Origin: Lactobacillus sp. HBUAS51381
GTDB lineage: Bacteria; Bacillota; Bacilli; Lactobacillales; Lactobacillaceae
Assembly: GCF_012641095.1 (NCBI RefSeq)
Contig: NZ_JAAVSC010000004.1
Coordinates: 1-64,000 of the forward strand
Reading direction: 5' to 3'
DNA: 64,000 bases
Position numbers and translations under genes: made by a program. This document shows, one piece after another, positions 51,506 to 61,618 of the stretch; within the stretch, counting starts at the first letter, position 1; each line of letters opens with the position of its first letter. The notes under the pieces were generated by a model. It was not told the DNA's origin. It saw only the letters and a program-made list of their open reading frames with translations, and ran no database searches.

Positions 51506-53059
51506 GTGCCATTACTAGAAGTTGACGACCTGAGCATGAGCTTCGCCGATAAGAAGCTCTATGAGGGGGCCAGTTTTACCCTGGAGAAAGGCGAGCACAT
51601 GGGCGTCGTTGGGCAAAACGGGGTCGGCAAGTCAACCTTAATCAAGATTATTACGGGACAGGAGTTGCCACTGACGGGTTCAGTGAAGTGGCAAAAGAAG
51701 ACCCACGTGGGCTACTTGGACCAATACGCGGACATTCCAGCGGGGATGACGTTGATTGACTTTTTGCATACCGCCTACGCTGATTTATATGAAATGAATG
51801 ACCGGATGACCGCATTATACACGGAATACGCCGAAAGCATGGATGATAAGCTCTTGGAACGGGCCGGTCGGATTCAAGAAGAACTGGATGCTCGGAACTT
51901 TTACGACGTGGAAACGCAGATTGAACGGGTGATTTCCGGGTTAGGCCTCGATGACATGGGCCGTGACCATGAAGTGGCCAAGATGTCCGGGGGACAACGG
52001 TCGAAGATTATTTTGGCGAAATTACTGCTGGAAACGCCGGACGTTATTTTACTGGACGAACCGACCAACTACCTGGATACGGCGCACATTGCGTGGCTAG
52101 AGGATTACCTGAACGGATTCGATGGCGCAGCGTTGATTGTGTCCCATGATTACGATTTCTTGCAGGACGTGACCAACTGTATCATTAACGTGGCGTTCGG
52201 CCAGATTACCAAGTATCGGGGTAACTTCAAGCAGGCCATGCGGCAGCGGGGCGAAAAGGAAAAGGCCCAGCAACGTGAGTTCGACAAGCAACAGGTTGTG
52301 ATTGAAAAGGCCGAACGCTTTATTCGTAAGAACAAGGCCGGGTCCAAGTCAACCATGGCGAAGTCCCGGGAAAAGATGCTGAACCGGATGGATCGGGTCG
52401 ATCCGCCCTCGACCAATATTCAGGCGCACTTCGATTTCCCTTATCAGGAAACCGGGTCACAGAATGCGTTGGTGGTCGATCAACTCTCCGTGGGGTACGA
52501 TCGTCCGTTGTTGAAGCCCGTGACGTTCTCCGTAACGACCGACCAAAAAGTCGGCCTGACCGGGTTCAACGGGGTCGGCAAGTCAACGCTGATTAAGTCC
52601 ATCCTAGGGATCATTAAGGCCAAGGGTGGGGAGGCGTCCTTCTCGCCGTCCGCACGCATCAGCTACTTCAGTCAGGATTTGGTTTGGGATAACAATCGGC
52701 AGACGCCGCTGCAGATTATCCAGGCGAAGTATGAAAAGTTACCGCAAAAGGCCATTCGGGGAAAGTTGTCCAAGTGTGGCTTGGATTCCGCGAACGCCAT
52801 GAAGCCGATCGGCGAGCTCTCCGGGGGCGAACAGACCAAGGTCAAGTTGGCGTTGCTGGAATTTGAACCGGCTAACTTCCTAATCATGGACGAACCCACG
52901 AACCATTTGGACGACGAGACCAAGCAGGCCTTGAAGGAAGCCATCGCAAACTTTCCGGGAAATGCGATTATCGTCAGCCATGAGGCTAGCTTCTACACGG
53001 GATTAGTCGATAAGATTTTGAACGTTGAGAAGCTGAGTTTGAAGAACGTCCAAAACTAA
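51506..53059 (+). CDS. ABC-F family ATPase
   Basis: 517 residues. Two ABC domains with Walker A GQNGVGKST and GFNGVGKST, signatures MSGGQRSK and LSGGEQTK, Walker B VILLDEP and FLIMDEP, joined by a charged linker of about 80 residues (QREFDKQQVVIEKAER). No membrane helices, so it is a ribosome-acting ABC-F, not a transporter. Whether it protects against antibiotics or is a translation factor (YdiF/YbiT type) is open. GTG start with AAGGGAAGG upstream. Confidence 0.9.
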   Translation: MPLLEVDDLSMSFADKKLYEGASFTLEKGEHMGVVGQNGVGKSTLIKIITGQELPLTGSVKWQKKTHVGYLDQYADIPAGMTLIDFLHTAYADLYEMNDRMTALYTEYAESMDDKLLERAGRIQEELDARNFYDVETQIERVISGLGLDDMGRDHEVAKMSGGQRSKIILAKLLLETPDVILLDEPTNYLDTAHIAWLEDYLNGFDGAALIVSHDYDFLQDVTNCIINVAFGQITKYRGNFKQAMRQRGEKEKAQQREFDKQQVVIEKAERFIRKNKAGSKSTMAKSREKMLNRMDRVDPPSTNIQAHFDFPYQETGSQNALVVDQLSVGYDRPLLKPVTFSVTTDQKVGLTGFNGVGKSTLIKSILGIIKAKGGEASFSPSARISYFSQDLVWDNNRQTPLQIIQAKYEKLPQKAIRGKLSKCGLDSANAMKPIGELSGGEQTKVKLALLEFEPANFLIMDEPTNHLDDETKQALKEAIANFPGNAIIVSHEASFYTGLVDKILNVEKLSLKNVQN

Positions 53060-53161
53060 CGTTGCAGGAAGATTACGTTTCGGTAAAAATCGTTTCCTTT
53101 TCTGGGAAAATCCGTTAAAGTTGACGGTAGAATAAAGTTCAGGAGAAAGGGACGGCAAAGC

Positions 53162-53755
53162 ATGAGACGTTTCAGACAATTAATGGTGATTGTGATCTTA
53201 GTCGTCGTGGCGGCCCTGGGGATTAACCGGGTCATCCAACACTCGTCGGCGGATAAGACGGCAACAACGCAAACGACTCAGAACACAACGCCTAAAAAAG
53301 CAACGGTCAAAAAGATTAATTGGCGTGAGCCATCTGAGGACAAGGCTTATCCCAACTTGAAGCAGCACCCGAATGCCTGGCTGGATGTGAATACCAGTAA
53401 GCAACGGGTCTACATTAAAGATGGGAACCAGACACTCTATACCATGTACTGTTCCACGGGAACGGGCAAGGAAAATGGCACGCCACACGGGACCTTCTAC
53501 ATTCAGGCCGAACGCGGGAAATTCTTCTACAATCAGTCATCTGGTGAAGGGGCGAAATACTGGGTTTCCTGGAAGGATCATGGGATTTATCTCTTCCACA
53601 GTGTGCCAACCGACCAGAATGGAAAGTTCATCAAGAGCGAGGCCGAAGAACTGGGTAAGACGGCCGCTTCACACGGCTGTGTCCGGTTGTCAGTCGCTGA
53701 TGCTAAGTGGGTTTATACCAACGTGCCTTATGGGATGAAGGTTGTGATTCACTAA
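53162..53755 (+). CDS. L,D-transpeptidase (YkuD domain)
   Basis: 197 residues. N-terminal signal anchor (about 8-22), Thr/Lys-rich stretch, then YkuD domain with GTPHGTFYI and the catalytic Cys in ASHGCVRLS. It forms 3-3 crosslinks or attaches proteins to peptidoglycan. AAGGGACGG precedes the ATG. Monocistronic. Confidence 0.92.
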   Translation: MRRFRQLMVIVILVVVAALGINRVIQHSSADKTATTQTTQNTTPKKATVKKINWREPSEDKAYPNLKQHPNAWLDVNTSKQRVYIKDGNQTLYTMYCSTGTGKENGTPHGTFYIQAERGKFFYNQSSGEGAKYWVSWKDHGIYLFHSVPTDQNGKFIKSEAEELGKTAASHGCVRLSVADAKWVYTNVPYGMKVVIH

Positions 53756-53784
53756 GTCGGTTCAGTTGTTAAGCAAATAAAATT

Positions 53785-53833
53785 AAAAAATCGTCCAGCC
53801 AATTCTCAATGGGAATTGACTGGACGATTTTCG
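53785..53833. terminator. Bidirectional terminator
   Basis: AAAATCGTCCAG-CAATTC pairs with GAATTG-CTGGACGATTTT between convergent genes. Confidence 0.85.
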
Positions 53834-53841
53834 TTTAACGT

Positions 53842-54753
53842 TTAAGCATTAAAATTATCGTTTTCCACATCGCGGATAAACGTTGCCAAGTGATCGTAAT
53901 AAACGGGAGCGTTGTCGATCATGTGGTGGTGGCCCCCTTCAGGCGTGGTGACGAAGCGAGAGTGGGGGATGAGTTCGGCCATCTTCTTACCGGTGGCGAT
54001 CGGCATGGTTTCGTGTTCTCCAAAGGTTAACAGGGTTGGGACCTTGATTTCCTTCAAGTGGTCACGGAAGTTCCATTCCTTCAGCTTACCCTTGATGACG
54101 AATTCGTTGTCACCCTGGAAGGCACCGTAAACGTCGGTAGCCATCGTGCTGATTAGGTGGGAAATGGCGGCCGGCTTCTTCCGGTCCACGTAGCCATCGT
54201 TTAAGATGTCCACGTAGCTTTGGTAGGTCGGATCGTCATAGTTGCCGTTGGCTTCGACTTGTTTCATGTAGGCCACTTGGTCGGCGGATAAGACCGTTTC
54301 CCGGATATGGTTGATGCTTTCAACGTATTCGTCAATGTTATCAACCATGGAAGAAATGATCGCGCCCTTTAAGTGTTGACCGTACTTAGCGGCGTACATT
54401 TGAACTAAGGCGCCACCCCAGGATTGGCCAATCAGGTAGAACTTGTCGATGCCCAACTTTTGGCGAACTTCTTCGACTTCATCCAGGAAGTAATCATAGG
54501 TCAGATACTTCTTGGCCGTCTCGGGGTCGCTATAGTCGGGTTGATCGGAGTACCAGGACCCCAATTGATCGTACATGTGGACCTGAACGTTCAGGCCTTG
54601 GGCGGCTAATTGCTTGGCTGTGTCTTCCCAGTATTCATGGTTACCACCAGGGCCACCGTGAAGGGCGAGCAAATGAATGTCGCCGGTGCCTTGGGTGTTG
54701 GTCCAGAGGTGGTAGCCGTTGTCTAAGGTAATAATCGTCGTGCCTTGTTTCAT
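53842..54753 (-). CDS. Proline iminopeptidase-type alpha/beta hydrolase
   Basis: 303 residues of peptidase family S33. HGGPGG oxyanion motif (about 34), nucleophile Ser in GQSWGGAL (about 115), late Asp and the final His in GGHHHMID. Frees N-terminal proline from small peptides, common in dairy and plant lactobacilli. It lies 89 bases after pepX on the same strand; both serve proline-peptide use. Confidence 0.9.
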   Translation of the reverse strand: MKQGTTIITLDNGYHLWTNTQGTGDIHLLALHGGPGGNHEYWEDTAKQLAAQGLNVQVHMYDQLGSWYSDQPDYSDPETAKKYLTYDYFLDEVEEVRQKLGIDKFYLIGQSWGGALVQMYAAKYGQHLKGAIISSMVDNIDEYVESINHIRETVLSADQVAYMKQVEANGNYDDPTYQSYVDILNDGYVDRKKPAAISHLISTMATDVYGAFQGDNEFVIKGKLKEWNFRDHLKEIKVPTLLTFGEHETMPIATGKKMAELIPHSRFVTTPEGGHHHMIDNAPVYYDHLATFIRDVENDNFNA

Positions 54754-54842
54754 AATGAAATTCCCCCGTTTCTAATGAGTTAATCATAGTTTATCACTGT
54801 CAGTAAAATTCCGAAACCAAAGTTGATGGTGGTGTCGCACGC

Positions 54843-57290
54843 TTATTTTTCAACAAATGGAATCGTCAGTGAGGATTCGCCGAGTTGGACGGAGTATTGC
54901 AGGTCCTGATTCCCCCGAACCGTCATCCCAAAGTCCGTGGCGTAGACCACCAACCCCAGTTGATGTCCCGCCAGCAACTTGTAATGTGTTGGCTGTAGGG
55001 TGACGCTTAAATCGTAGAACTGATTAGGCTTGAGCGGGTCGACGTGGTAAGCGTTGGTTCGGTTCTGCAGGTTCCGGTGGCCCTTGGTGATCATCTTCCA
55101 GGGCGTGACCTTAGTGGTCTGGAATTCACGCAGGTTGTCTTCGCGCCAACGGTAGCCTTCATCCAGATTAATTCGCAGCGGCGTTGGACTGACGCCCAGC
55201 CGTTTCGCCTCGCCATAGTCCACAATCTGGAAGCTGAGCATGCCGACCGGTTGGTTGACCGCCACCTGAAGCTTGACGGTTGGCTTGCCGTCTAGGATCA
55301 AATCGTCCTTTAAGACGGCGGACTTGAAGATTAAGCGGTGACCGAACATGTCGTTATGCTTGTCGCCCAGTAAGGCCGTTTGCCAAGCCGCAATATCCTT
55401 GGTGTAGTGCTGGTACTGAGCGGTTGGCAGTTGGTCGCTGAAGCTGGTGGCAAATTCCATGGGTTCGTGGGTCGCCTGATCGACCAATTCATCGTGTTGC
55501 AGGTTGAAGACGCGTTGGGGATTGCTAGGGGCATCCCAGTCGGTGGTGGCATGCCAGGTTTCTGGTGTCACGTTGTCCTGAATAATCACGTTGGGCAACA
55601 GCGTTTCGGCCTGGTTGTCGACACCGAGCAACTCGTGGGTCAACCAAAGATTGACGATGTCCGTGTAGTCAATCGAGCGAAAGGCATTGATGTAGATGTG
55701 TTGCCCCTGGTGTAAGATCAACTTTTTGGTCACGGGCAAATCTCGAACGGCATTCCACAAGTTGTTGACGTTGCGGGGTTTAACGTTCCAGTCGTTTAAA
55801 CCGTGAACCAGCAGCAGATCGGCCTTGATGTTCTTGACATTCTTCAAATAGTTCCGGGCGTCCCAGAAACGGTTGTAGTTCCCGGTTGCGCGGTCCTGAC
55901 CATGCGTGATAGCGGCGAGATCAGCCTGCCATTTCGCCTGAATCCGGTGGTAGTCACCGGCCTTGAGCTGACGACTGAAGGTTTCTTCGGCTAATACGTC
56001 GGTATCTTCGCCAGGGAAACCGCCGGGAGCAATGACTAACCCACCATCGCGGTAGTAGTCGTACCAATTTGAAATGGCAGCTTCGGAGATCACCGTCTTT
56101 AGCCCCGTGACGCCAGTGGTGGCGGCGGCAGTCGCTAACGTTCCCAGGTAGGAACGCCCGGTCATGGCGACCGCGTGATTGCTCCACCAGGCGGGAATGG
56201 CTTGCGTAGCCGCACGACTGGTAAAGGCGGTACGGTTGCCGGCCAACCACTCAATAATGGCAATGGTCGAGGTGGTTTCCTCAGGATCACCGGTGGTACG
56301 AACGCCATCGGAATCAAGCGTCCCAATCCCGGCGGCGTAGACGACCGCGAAGCCGCGCGCGAGGAAGTAGTCGTTGAGCGTGTAGGATTGCTCGCGCGCG
56401 AAGGTTTCTTCGGCCGTCTTGGTCGTGGTGGTGACGGGACGGGGCGCGGGAACCGGCGTGGTAGCGGGTTGCGCGGTAACATCTTCGGCCGTCAAATCGT
56501 TGGGCTGTTTGGGCTCCAGCGGTACGTTGACGTTGTGCATCATTTGGTCGCCCGCCTCATCGTTGGTACCCTGGTTGTAGGGGCTCGCCGTGTACAGAAC
56601 GGGCACCTTGAGGCCATCCTCTGTTTCGGCTGGGCGAATGATTTCGGCTTTGAGCAGATCACGTTGACCATCGCCATCGGTGTCTTGGGGACTTTCAACG
56701 TAGACGACCTCGCGAATCAATCGCGTGGTGTCGAAGACGGCTTGTGCCTTGCCATTGAAGAGCAACGGCTTTTCCACACTGGCATCGTGGACAAAGGGGG
56801 CAAAGTACCCGTGTGTTGTCAGATGATCCAAGAAGGTTTGACCATCCTTGGTGTGCGTGGTTAACAGCAGGTACCAGGCTTGCTTAAGCTCAGCCAGGGT
56901 AAAGTCTTGACCGGCGTGGGGGGCCACGGGCAACTGGATCTTAGCCATGGCGGCTAACGGATCGGCTAATTGAAAGTCTAAGCCCGGTTGGAAGTTCAAA
57001 CGTTGTAGTGCCAGATTATAAAAGACCGTGACGGGGACCGTTTCGTGCGTGGTTAAGAAGTCCAGCCCATCAACATCTGGCGTCGCCATGAGGTTAGCAA
57101 GCTGCTGATGAACGACCGTGGTCGTGGTGTATTCCGGCCAACTCTTAGCGTAAAAATCTTGAAGCAAGGCACTACTACTGGTTAATTTCTGGTTCGTCGC
57201 CGTTAAGAAGTGAATCCGTTCAAGCTCGCGTAGGGCCGTCGCCGGCTGCGTGGGACGAATGGCAAATTGTTGATTACGCAAATGAATCAC
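54843..57290 (-). CDS. pepX: Xaa-Pro dipeptidyl-peptidase PepX
   Basis: 815 residues, the usual PepX length. N-terminal helical domain, S15 catalytic domain with GRSYLGTLA (Ser about 372), then Asp in [11 protein letters not shown] and His in HQGQHIYIN, and a beta-rich C-terminal domain. Releases Xaa-Pro dipeptides in the cytoplasm. A poorly conserved stretch rich in Thr/Pro/Ala (about 270-300) lies before the catalytic Ser. GGAGG precedes ATG 57290. Confidence 0.95.
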   Translation of the reverse strand: MIHLRNQQFAIRPTQPATALRELERIHFLTATNQKLTSSSALLQDFYAKSWPEYTTTTVVHQQLANLMATPDVDGLDFLTTHETVPVTVFYNLALQRLNFQPGLDFQLADPLAAMAKIQLPVAPHAGQDFTLAELKQAWYLLLTTHTKDGQTFLDHLTTHGYFAPFVHDASVEKPLLFNGKAQAVFDTTRLIREVVYVESPQDTDGDGQRDLLKAEIIRPAETEDGLKVPVLYTASPYNQGTNDEAGDQMMHNVNVPLEPKQPNDLTAEDVTAQPATTPVPAPRPVTTTTKTAEETFAREQSYTLNDYFLARGFAVVYAAGIGTLDSDGVRTTGDPEETTSTIAIIEWLAGNRTAFTSRAATQAIPAWWSNHAVAMTGRSYLGTLATAAATTGVTGLKTVISEAAISNWYDYYRDGGLVIAPGGFPGEDTDVLAEETFSRQLKAGDYHRIQAKWQADLAAITHGQDRATGNYNRFWDARNYLKNVKNIKADLLLVHGLNDWNVKPRNVNNLWNAVRDLPVTKKLILHQGQHIYINAFRSIDYTDIVNLWLTHELLGVDNQAETLLPNVIIQDNVTPETWHATTDWDAPSNPQRVFNLQHDELVDQATHEPMEFATSFSDQLPTAQYQHYTKDIAAWQTALLGDKHNDMFGHRLIFKSAVLKDDLILDGKPTVKLQVAVNQPVGMLSFQIVDYGEAKRLGVSPTPLRINLDEGYRWREDNLREFQTTKVTPWKMITKGHRNLQNRTNAYHVDPLKPNQFYDLSVTLQPTHYKLLAGHQLGLVVYATDFGMTVRGNQDLQYSVQLGESSLTIPFVEK

Positions 57291-57581
57291 CCTCCTAAAT
57301 TAGTTAAGTGCAGTGAAAATTGATGATGATTGAGGCGGTTGTTAAGATGGGACATAAGAGACCTGAAGGCTGAAAACAAAGTCAAGCTAGAGGCCTAGAT
57401 GCGACCAAACGACAACTATAATTATATGATAGTCGTGTCTTAGTCACCTTATCATGTGTCAAATTTGGTTTATTCACGGCGCCATGAAACTTGACCAATT
57501 AAACCGGCTGAACGTTGTCATACCAGTAAATGCCAATATGCTCTATCAGCTGGGAATTGAGTCGTGTTAAACTTCAGCAGT
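57291..57581. other. Intergenic region upstream of pepX
   Basis: 291 bases. Nothing beyond the pepX ribosome binding site; no terminator for the permease gene (which ends here) was clearly identified. Confidence 0.3.
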
Positions 57582-58982
57582 CTAGTCTTGTGAGGAATCG
57601 TTGAGCCGACTGTGGCGAATGCCATAGGTGAAGTAGATGACGAGTCCCAGCGCAAACCAGATTGACGAGGCAATCCAAGTCTCTGCTGGTAACTGGAGCA
57701 TCATGCCAAAGCACAGCAGGCCAGAGACGATCGGTAACACGGGATACCAGGGAACCTTGAAGCCGGAGTTCTCCGGGAGTTCCTTGATGTGCCGCAAGCG
57801 GATAATGCCAAAGGAAACGAAGAGAAAGGCCACTAAAGTCCCGATGTTAACCAGGTTCGTCAATTGCGCCAGTGGGACGAAACCACCGAGCAAGGCAATG
57901 ACAACGGTGATGACCGCTAGACTATTCTTCGGTGTGCCATTGGTGGCATCAATCTTCCCCAGAAATTTGGGCAACAGACCATCCCGACCAACCGCGTAGA
58001 TTAAACGGGACGAGCTGTAGATCATCGTGACCATCATCGTAAACATGCCGGCCAGTGCGCCCAGGGAGATGATCCCTGAGGTCCAATTTTGATGGACAAG
58101 TGTGAGCGCAAAGGCAACGGGGTCGGCGACGTTCAGCTTGGTGTAGTGCACCATCCCGGTTAAGACCACGGCGACTAGCATGTAGAGCACGGAGGCCACA
58201 ATCAACGTGCCAATGATCCCAATGGGCATGTTCTTCTTGGGATTCTTCACTTCGGCGGCCGAGGCCGAGACCACGTCGAACCCTAAGTAAGCGAAGAAGA
58301 CGGTCGAGGCGCCACGTAGAATTCCCTTGGTGCCAAACGGGGCGAAGGGCTGCCAGTTGGCGGGCTTCACGTAAAAGATCCCAACCAATACGAAGAGAAT
58401 AATAATGGCAATTTTGACAAAGACAATCATCGTATTGATTCGCATCGATTCACGCATGCCGCGATTGAGTAGCCAGCTGATGAGCAAGACCACGAGAATC
58501 GCGATCAGGTTACCGTATGTACCGTGAGCGGGGTCGTAAGGACCGGTGAGCGCCGTGGGAAGTGAGACGTGGAACCCAGCGATAAACGAGTTAAAATAGG
58601 CCCCAAAGGAGTTGGCCACGGCGGCCACAGCCAGCACGTACTCCAGAATCAAGGCCCAACCCAGAATCCAGCCGATGATTTCGCCAAAGGCAAGGTTACC
58701 GTAAGAATAAGCGGACCCGGCCACTGGTAGAACAGAGGCAAACTCGGCGTAACACATGGCCGCTGTCGAACAGACAATGGCCGCTAGTAGAAAGGATAAG
58801 ACAATTCCGGGCCCGCTATACTGTGCGGCAATGGTCCCAGGAAGAATGAAGATCCCCGTTCCAATCACCGCACCAATGCCCAATGACATCAGGTCTTTTG
58901 CCGTCATGGTCTTGGCAAAGTGCTGGTCACTTTTTAAATAATTATCTAAGCTTTCGCGGCGAAAAATTCGCGAAATACCCAT
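57582..58982 (-). CDS. APC family amino acid permease (cationic amino-acid type)
   Basis: 466 residues, 12 membrane helices. Opening LMSLGIGAVIGTGIFILPG is the first-helix substrate loop of APC transporters; FFAYLGFDVVSASAAEVKNPKKNMPIGI is the helix 6 region. Resembles YfnA/CAT-type permeases. AGGAGG precedes ATG 58982. Substrate not determined. Confidence 0.88.
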   Translation of the reverse strand: MGISRIFRRESLDNYLKSDQHFAKTMTAKDLMSLGIGAVIGTGIFILPGTIAAQYSGPGIVLSFLLAAIVCSTAAMCYAEFASVLPVAGSAYSYGNLAFGEIIGWILGWALILEYVLAVAAVANSFGAYFNSFIAGFHVSLPTALTGPYDPAHGTYGNLIAILVVLLISWLLNRGMRESMRINTMIVFVKIAIIILFVLVGIFYVKPANWQPFAPFGTKGILRGASTVFFAYLGFDVVSASAAEVKNPKKNMPIGIIGTLIVASVLYMLVAVVLTGMVHYTKLNVADPVAFALTLVHQNWTSGIISLGALAGMFTMMVTMIYSSSRLIYAVGRDGLLPKFLGKIDATNGTPKNSLAVITVVIALLGGFVPLAQLTNLVNIGTLVAFLFVSFGIIRLRHIKELPENSGFKVPWYPVLPIVSGLLCFGMMLQLPAETWIASSIWFALGLVIYFTYGIRHSRLNDSSQD

Positions 58983-59459
58983 AAAAAGCCTCCTTAATAA
59001 TGATGATATCTCGGATAGTGTACCCTAGACTTAAATTAAAAGTCAATGAGAGTTGGCCAGACTTTTGCGAATTCTCGGCTAAATTTTACCCATAAAGGCA
59101 TGTTTCGGGATAGAATAGAACAGATATGGTCATCGTGAGCTTGACCTAAAGGCTATCCGAAAGCGGAAGAAAGGCGTTAGTGGTAGGGAATAAACGCCGT
59201 GGTTGTGCCATTTGATGGCGATGAGTTGATCTGACCGGGGGGGACGATAATCCAGGATAAATCGTCTGGTTCGGGTTTGACGGTCGCATGGCGTCACCGT
59301 ACCCATTTTTTCTGAAAAATTTCGCCGGCCGTCGATGTTCTGTGTTAAAGTTAAACTTCACGCGAACTGTTGCTTACGGTTTGGGGTGAGGCACCGGTGG
59401 TCGGCGTGGCCTTTAGCGTCAATCCGCCGTCGATCAGTGAAAGAGGAGGCAACTTTAAA
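58983..59459. other. Intergenic region
   Basis: 477 bases. Divergent promoters for the permease and NUDIX genes are expected here. A GCAAG-poor, GC-rich part (59150-59330) has a minus-strand frame without a ribosome binding site, which I do not accept as a gene. Confidence 0.35.
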
Positions 59460-59885
59460 ATGATTACTGAAAATGCAAGCGGCGCTGTGGTCTACCGACT
59501 CGTGGACCAGCAACCGCAATATCTATTATTGAAGAGTGCAACGAGCGACTTCTGGGGATTCCCCAAGGGGCACGTCGAGGGGACCGAGACCGATATTGAC
59601 ACGGCCGTGCGCGAAATTCGCGAAGAAACGGGCCTCAACGTGACGATAAATCCCGAGTTCCATGCCGACCTAGATTATGATATGAAAAATGGTCATCACA
59701 AACACGTGGTGCTTTACACGGCCCAGGTGCCCGCTGATGTTCTGATTGATCGCCAAGTCGAGGAAATTAGCGACTTTGGCTGGTTTGATTTTGCGACGGC
59801 CCACGAGCGGCTGAGCTATCCCAATCTGCAGAATTTATTGACCCAAGCCAACACCTTCTTAACGGGAGCACAACATGGCAAATAA
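59460..59885 (+). CDS. NUDIX hydrolase (diadenosine tetraphosphatase-like)
   Basis: 141 residues. Nudix box GHVEGTETDIDTAVREIREETG (about 37-58) with REEXGx elements. Family activity: splitting of Ap4A-type nucleotides. ATG 59460 has GAGGAGG upstream. Its end overlaps the guanylate-kinase-like gene by 11 bases. Confidence 0.88.
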   Translation: MITENASGAVVYRLVDQQPQYLLLKSATSDFWGFPKGHVEGTETDIDTAVREIREETGLNVTINPEFHADLDYDMKNGHHKHVVLYTAQVPADVLIDRQVEEISDFGWFDFATAHERLSYPNLQNLLTQANTFLTGAQHGK

Positions 59886-60435
59886 GGTCTTAGTGATTAC
59901 GGGCGCTACTGGAACGGGAAAGACCACGGTACAGGATTATCTGGTTGACCAGTACCCTGTTACGAAGGTGATTACGCATACGACACGGCCACCGCGGCAG
60001 GGTGAAGTTAATGGTCGAGATTATTATTTCGAGACCGATGAGAGTTTTCAGAAGAACCACTACCTGGAGTCCGTCTTCTATTCGGGCTACCACTACGGGT
60101 CATCCCGCGAAGGCTTGGCCGCCGGATTTGAACGGGCCCCCTTTGTGGCGATCGTCTTGGATACCAAGGGCGCCATTACCTATGCGCAGGAGCTGGGTGA
60201 TCAAGCGGTCATCATCTTCTTAACGGTCAGTCAACCGGATGAGCTCTTGACCCGTGTGACGCAGCGTGGGGATGACCGGGCAATGCTCAAACAGCGCTTT
60301 GCCAGTCCCGAATATCGGCGAGATCTGACCATGCCGCTGGCTTTACGGGGGACCGCGATTCAGTTGAACAATGATAACTGGCAACAGACGCAGATTAAAC
60401 TGGACACGTTGATGAAACGCTTACAGGCTGAATAG
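59875..60435 (+). CDS. Guanylate kinase-like P-loop protein
   Basis: 186 residues. P-loop GATGTGKTT (about 9), then THTTRPPRQGEVNGRDYYF, which is the GMP-binding signature of guanylate kinases. It may be a second kinase, since the main gmk gene usually lies elsewhere (not visible here). Translationally coupled to the NUDIX gene. Confidence 0.83.
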   Translation: MANKVLVITGATGTGKTTVQDYLVDQYPVTKVITHTTRPPRQGEVNGRDYYFETDESFQKNHYLESVFYSGYHYGSSREGLAAGFERAPFVAIVLDTKGAITYAQELGDQAVIIFLTVSQPDELLTRVTQRGDDRAMLKQRFASPEYRRDLTMPLALRGTAIQLNNDNWQQTQIKLDTLMKRLQAE

Positions 60436-60517
60436 CTTGCACTTTGGTTGAGTTTCGTTGGGAAATGTGCGAAACTAACTAGGAATTCGGACTAAATTTT
60501 AAGAGGAGGCCACCATC

Positions 60518-60982
60518 ATGGCAGATACGTTGAGCGCCGCCGTGGCGATTTTAAGAAAGAATAAATTCAAGTTGACCAAACAGCGGCACGCGTTGCTCGA
60601 GTTCTTATGGACCAATCAGGGCCATTATACGGACGTGGTGGCTGTCGATGCTTACATGCGAACCGAGTTTCCGGGAATGAGCCACAACACGGTCTACCGC
60701 AACCTGAAGGAATTTGAGGAAGTGGGCATTGTTGAGCAGAACACGGAACAGGAGCGGGCGCGCGTTAAATACCAATGTGACTTCCATCATCAGCACCATC
60801 ATCACTTTGTCTGCCAGAATTGTGGTAAAGTCACGGAACTGCAAATGTGCCCGATGGACTTTTTCTGCGATCAATTACCGGGCTATGAGATTACCGGGCA
60901 TAGTTTTGAGCTGTACGGTATCTGTGCGGAATGCAAAGCGGCCGGTGTTAAGGCAGCACCCAAATCTTTAGTCAAAAATTAA
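60518..60982 (+). CDS. Fur family transcriptional regulator
   Basis: 154 residues. N-terminal winged helix with FPGMSHNTVYRNLKEFEEVGI, His cluster HHQHHHHFVC, and two Cys pairs (CQNCGK and CAECK) for structural zinc. Could be Fur, Zur or PerR type; PerR is the common type in lactobacilli, but I cannot separate them. AGAGGAGG precedes ATG. Confidence 0.88.
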   Translation: MADTLSAAVAILRKNKFKLTKQRHALLEFLWTNQGHYTDVVAVDAYMRTEFPGMSHNTVYRNLKEFEEVGIVEQNTEQERARVKYQCDFHHQHHHHFVCQNCGKVTELQMCPMDFFCDQLPGYEITGHSFELYGICAECKAAGVKAAPKSLVKN

Positions 60983-61058
60983 GAGAATTTTGAGAATTTC
61001 TTGTCTTTAACGTGCGATAATAATAGGCATTGAATAAACGTACAAGGAGGAATGTAGC

Positions 61059-61598
61059 ATGGCGTACCGGACACCACCCTTTATCACGCCGTTTGCCATT
61101 GTTTCGATGGCACTCGCGCTCGGGGCTACCAACGTCGTGACCAATTCCGTCACGAAGACCAACGAAGGGGCTTCACGGACGTCGACGAGTTCATCACTGG
61201 TCGTCAACCAATCCAACGATTCGAAGAAAAAAGCCAGCGACGATAGTAAGAAGAAGGCTTCCGATTCTTCTAAGAAAGACAGTAGTGATTCATCTAGCAA
61301 GGATAGCAGTAGCAGTAGTAGTTCGACCACGGATACGGAAAGTTCGTCGGCTAATTCCACATCGGAGACCGGAACCAGTACGGCGGGAACCACGGGTTCA
61401 ACCGGCACTACAGGGGCGAATACGTCTTCCAAGAAGAAGCCATCATCCACAACCACCAGTTCAACGACGGATGATAATACGACAACTGATGACACGGGGA
61501 GTACCAGCGACGATACCACCGGTGACACTGGGTCGAGCACGTACAGTCACGCAACGACGACCAACAATACGAATGACACCACGACTACGGGTCAATAA
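61059..61598 (+). CDS. Ser/Thr-rich low-complexity exported protein
   Basis: 179 residues. A hydrophobic stretch (about 8-27, TPFAIVSMALALGATNVV) may serve as signal anchor, then an extended Ser/Thr/Asp/Lys repeat region with KKASD repeats and long Ser and Thr runs. Probably a wall-spanning or exported coat-like protein; no sorting signal is seen. AAGGAGG precedes the ATG. An overlapping minus-strand frame is a mirror of the low-complexity codons. Confidence 0.7.
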   Translation: MAYRTPPFITPFAIVSMALALGATNVVTNSVTKTNEGASRTSTSSSLVVNQSNDSKKKASDDSKKKASDSSKKDSSDSSSKDSSSSSSSTTDTESSSANSTSETGTSTAGTTGSTGTTGANTSSKKKPSSTTTSSTTDDNTTTDDTGSTSDDTTGDTGSSTYSHATTTNNTNDTTTTGQ

Positions 61599-61618
61599 AG
61601 AAGGAAGGGGGACCGATC

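Noticed and set aside
59146-59361. 71-codon minus-strand frame
   Set aside because: No ribosome binding site, biased composition, no motif.
61007-61540. 177-codon minus-strand frame rich in Val/Leu/Ser
   Set aside because: It is the mirror of the Ser/Thr repeats of the plus-strand gene, which has AAGGAGG and a signal-like start.
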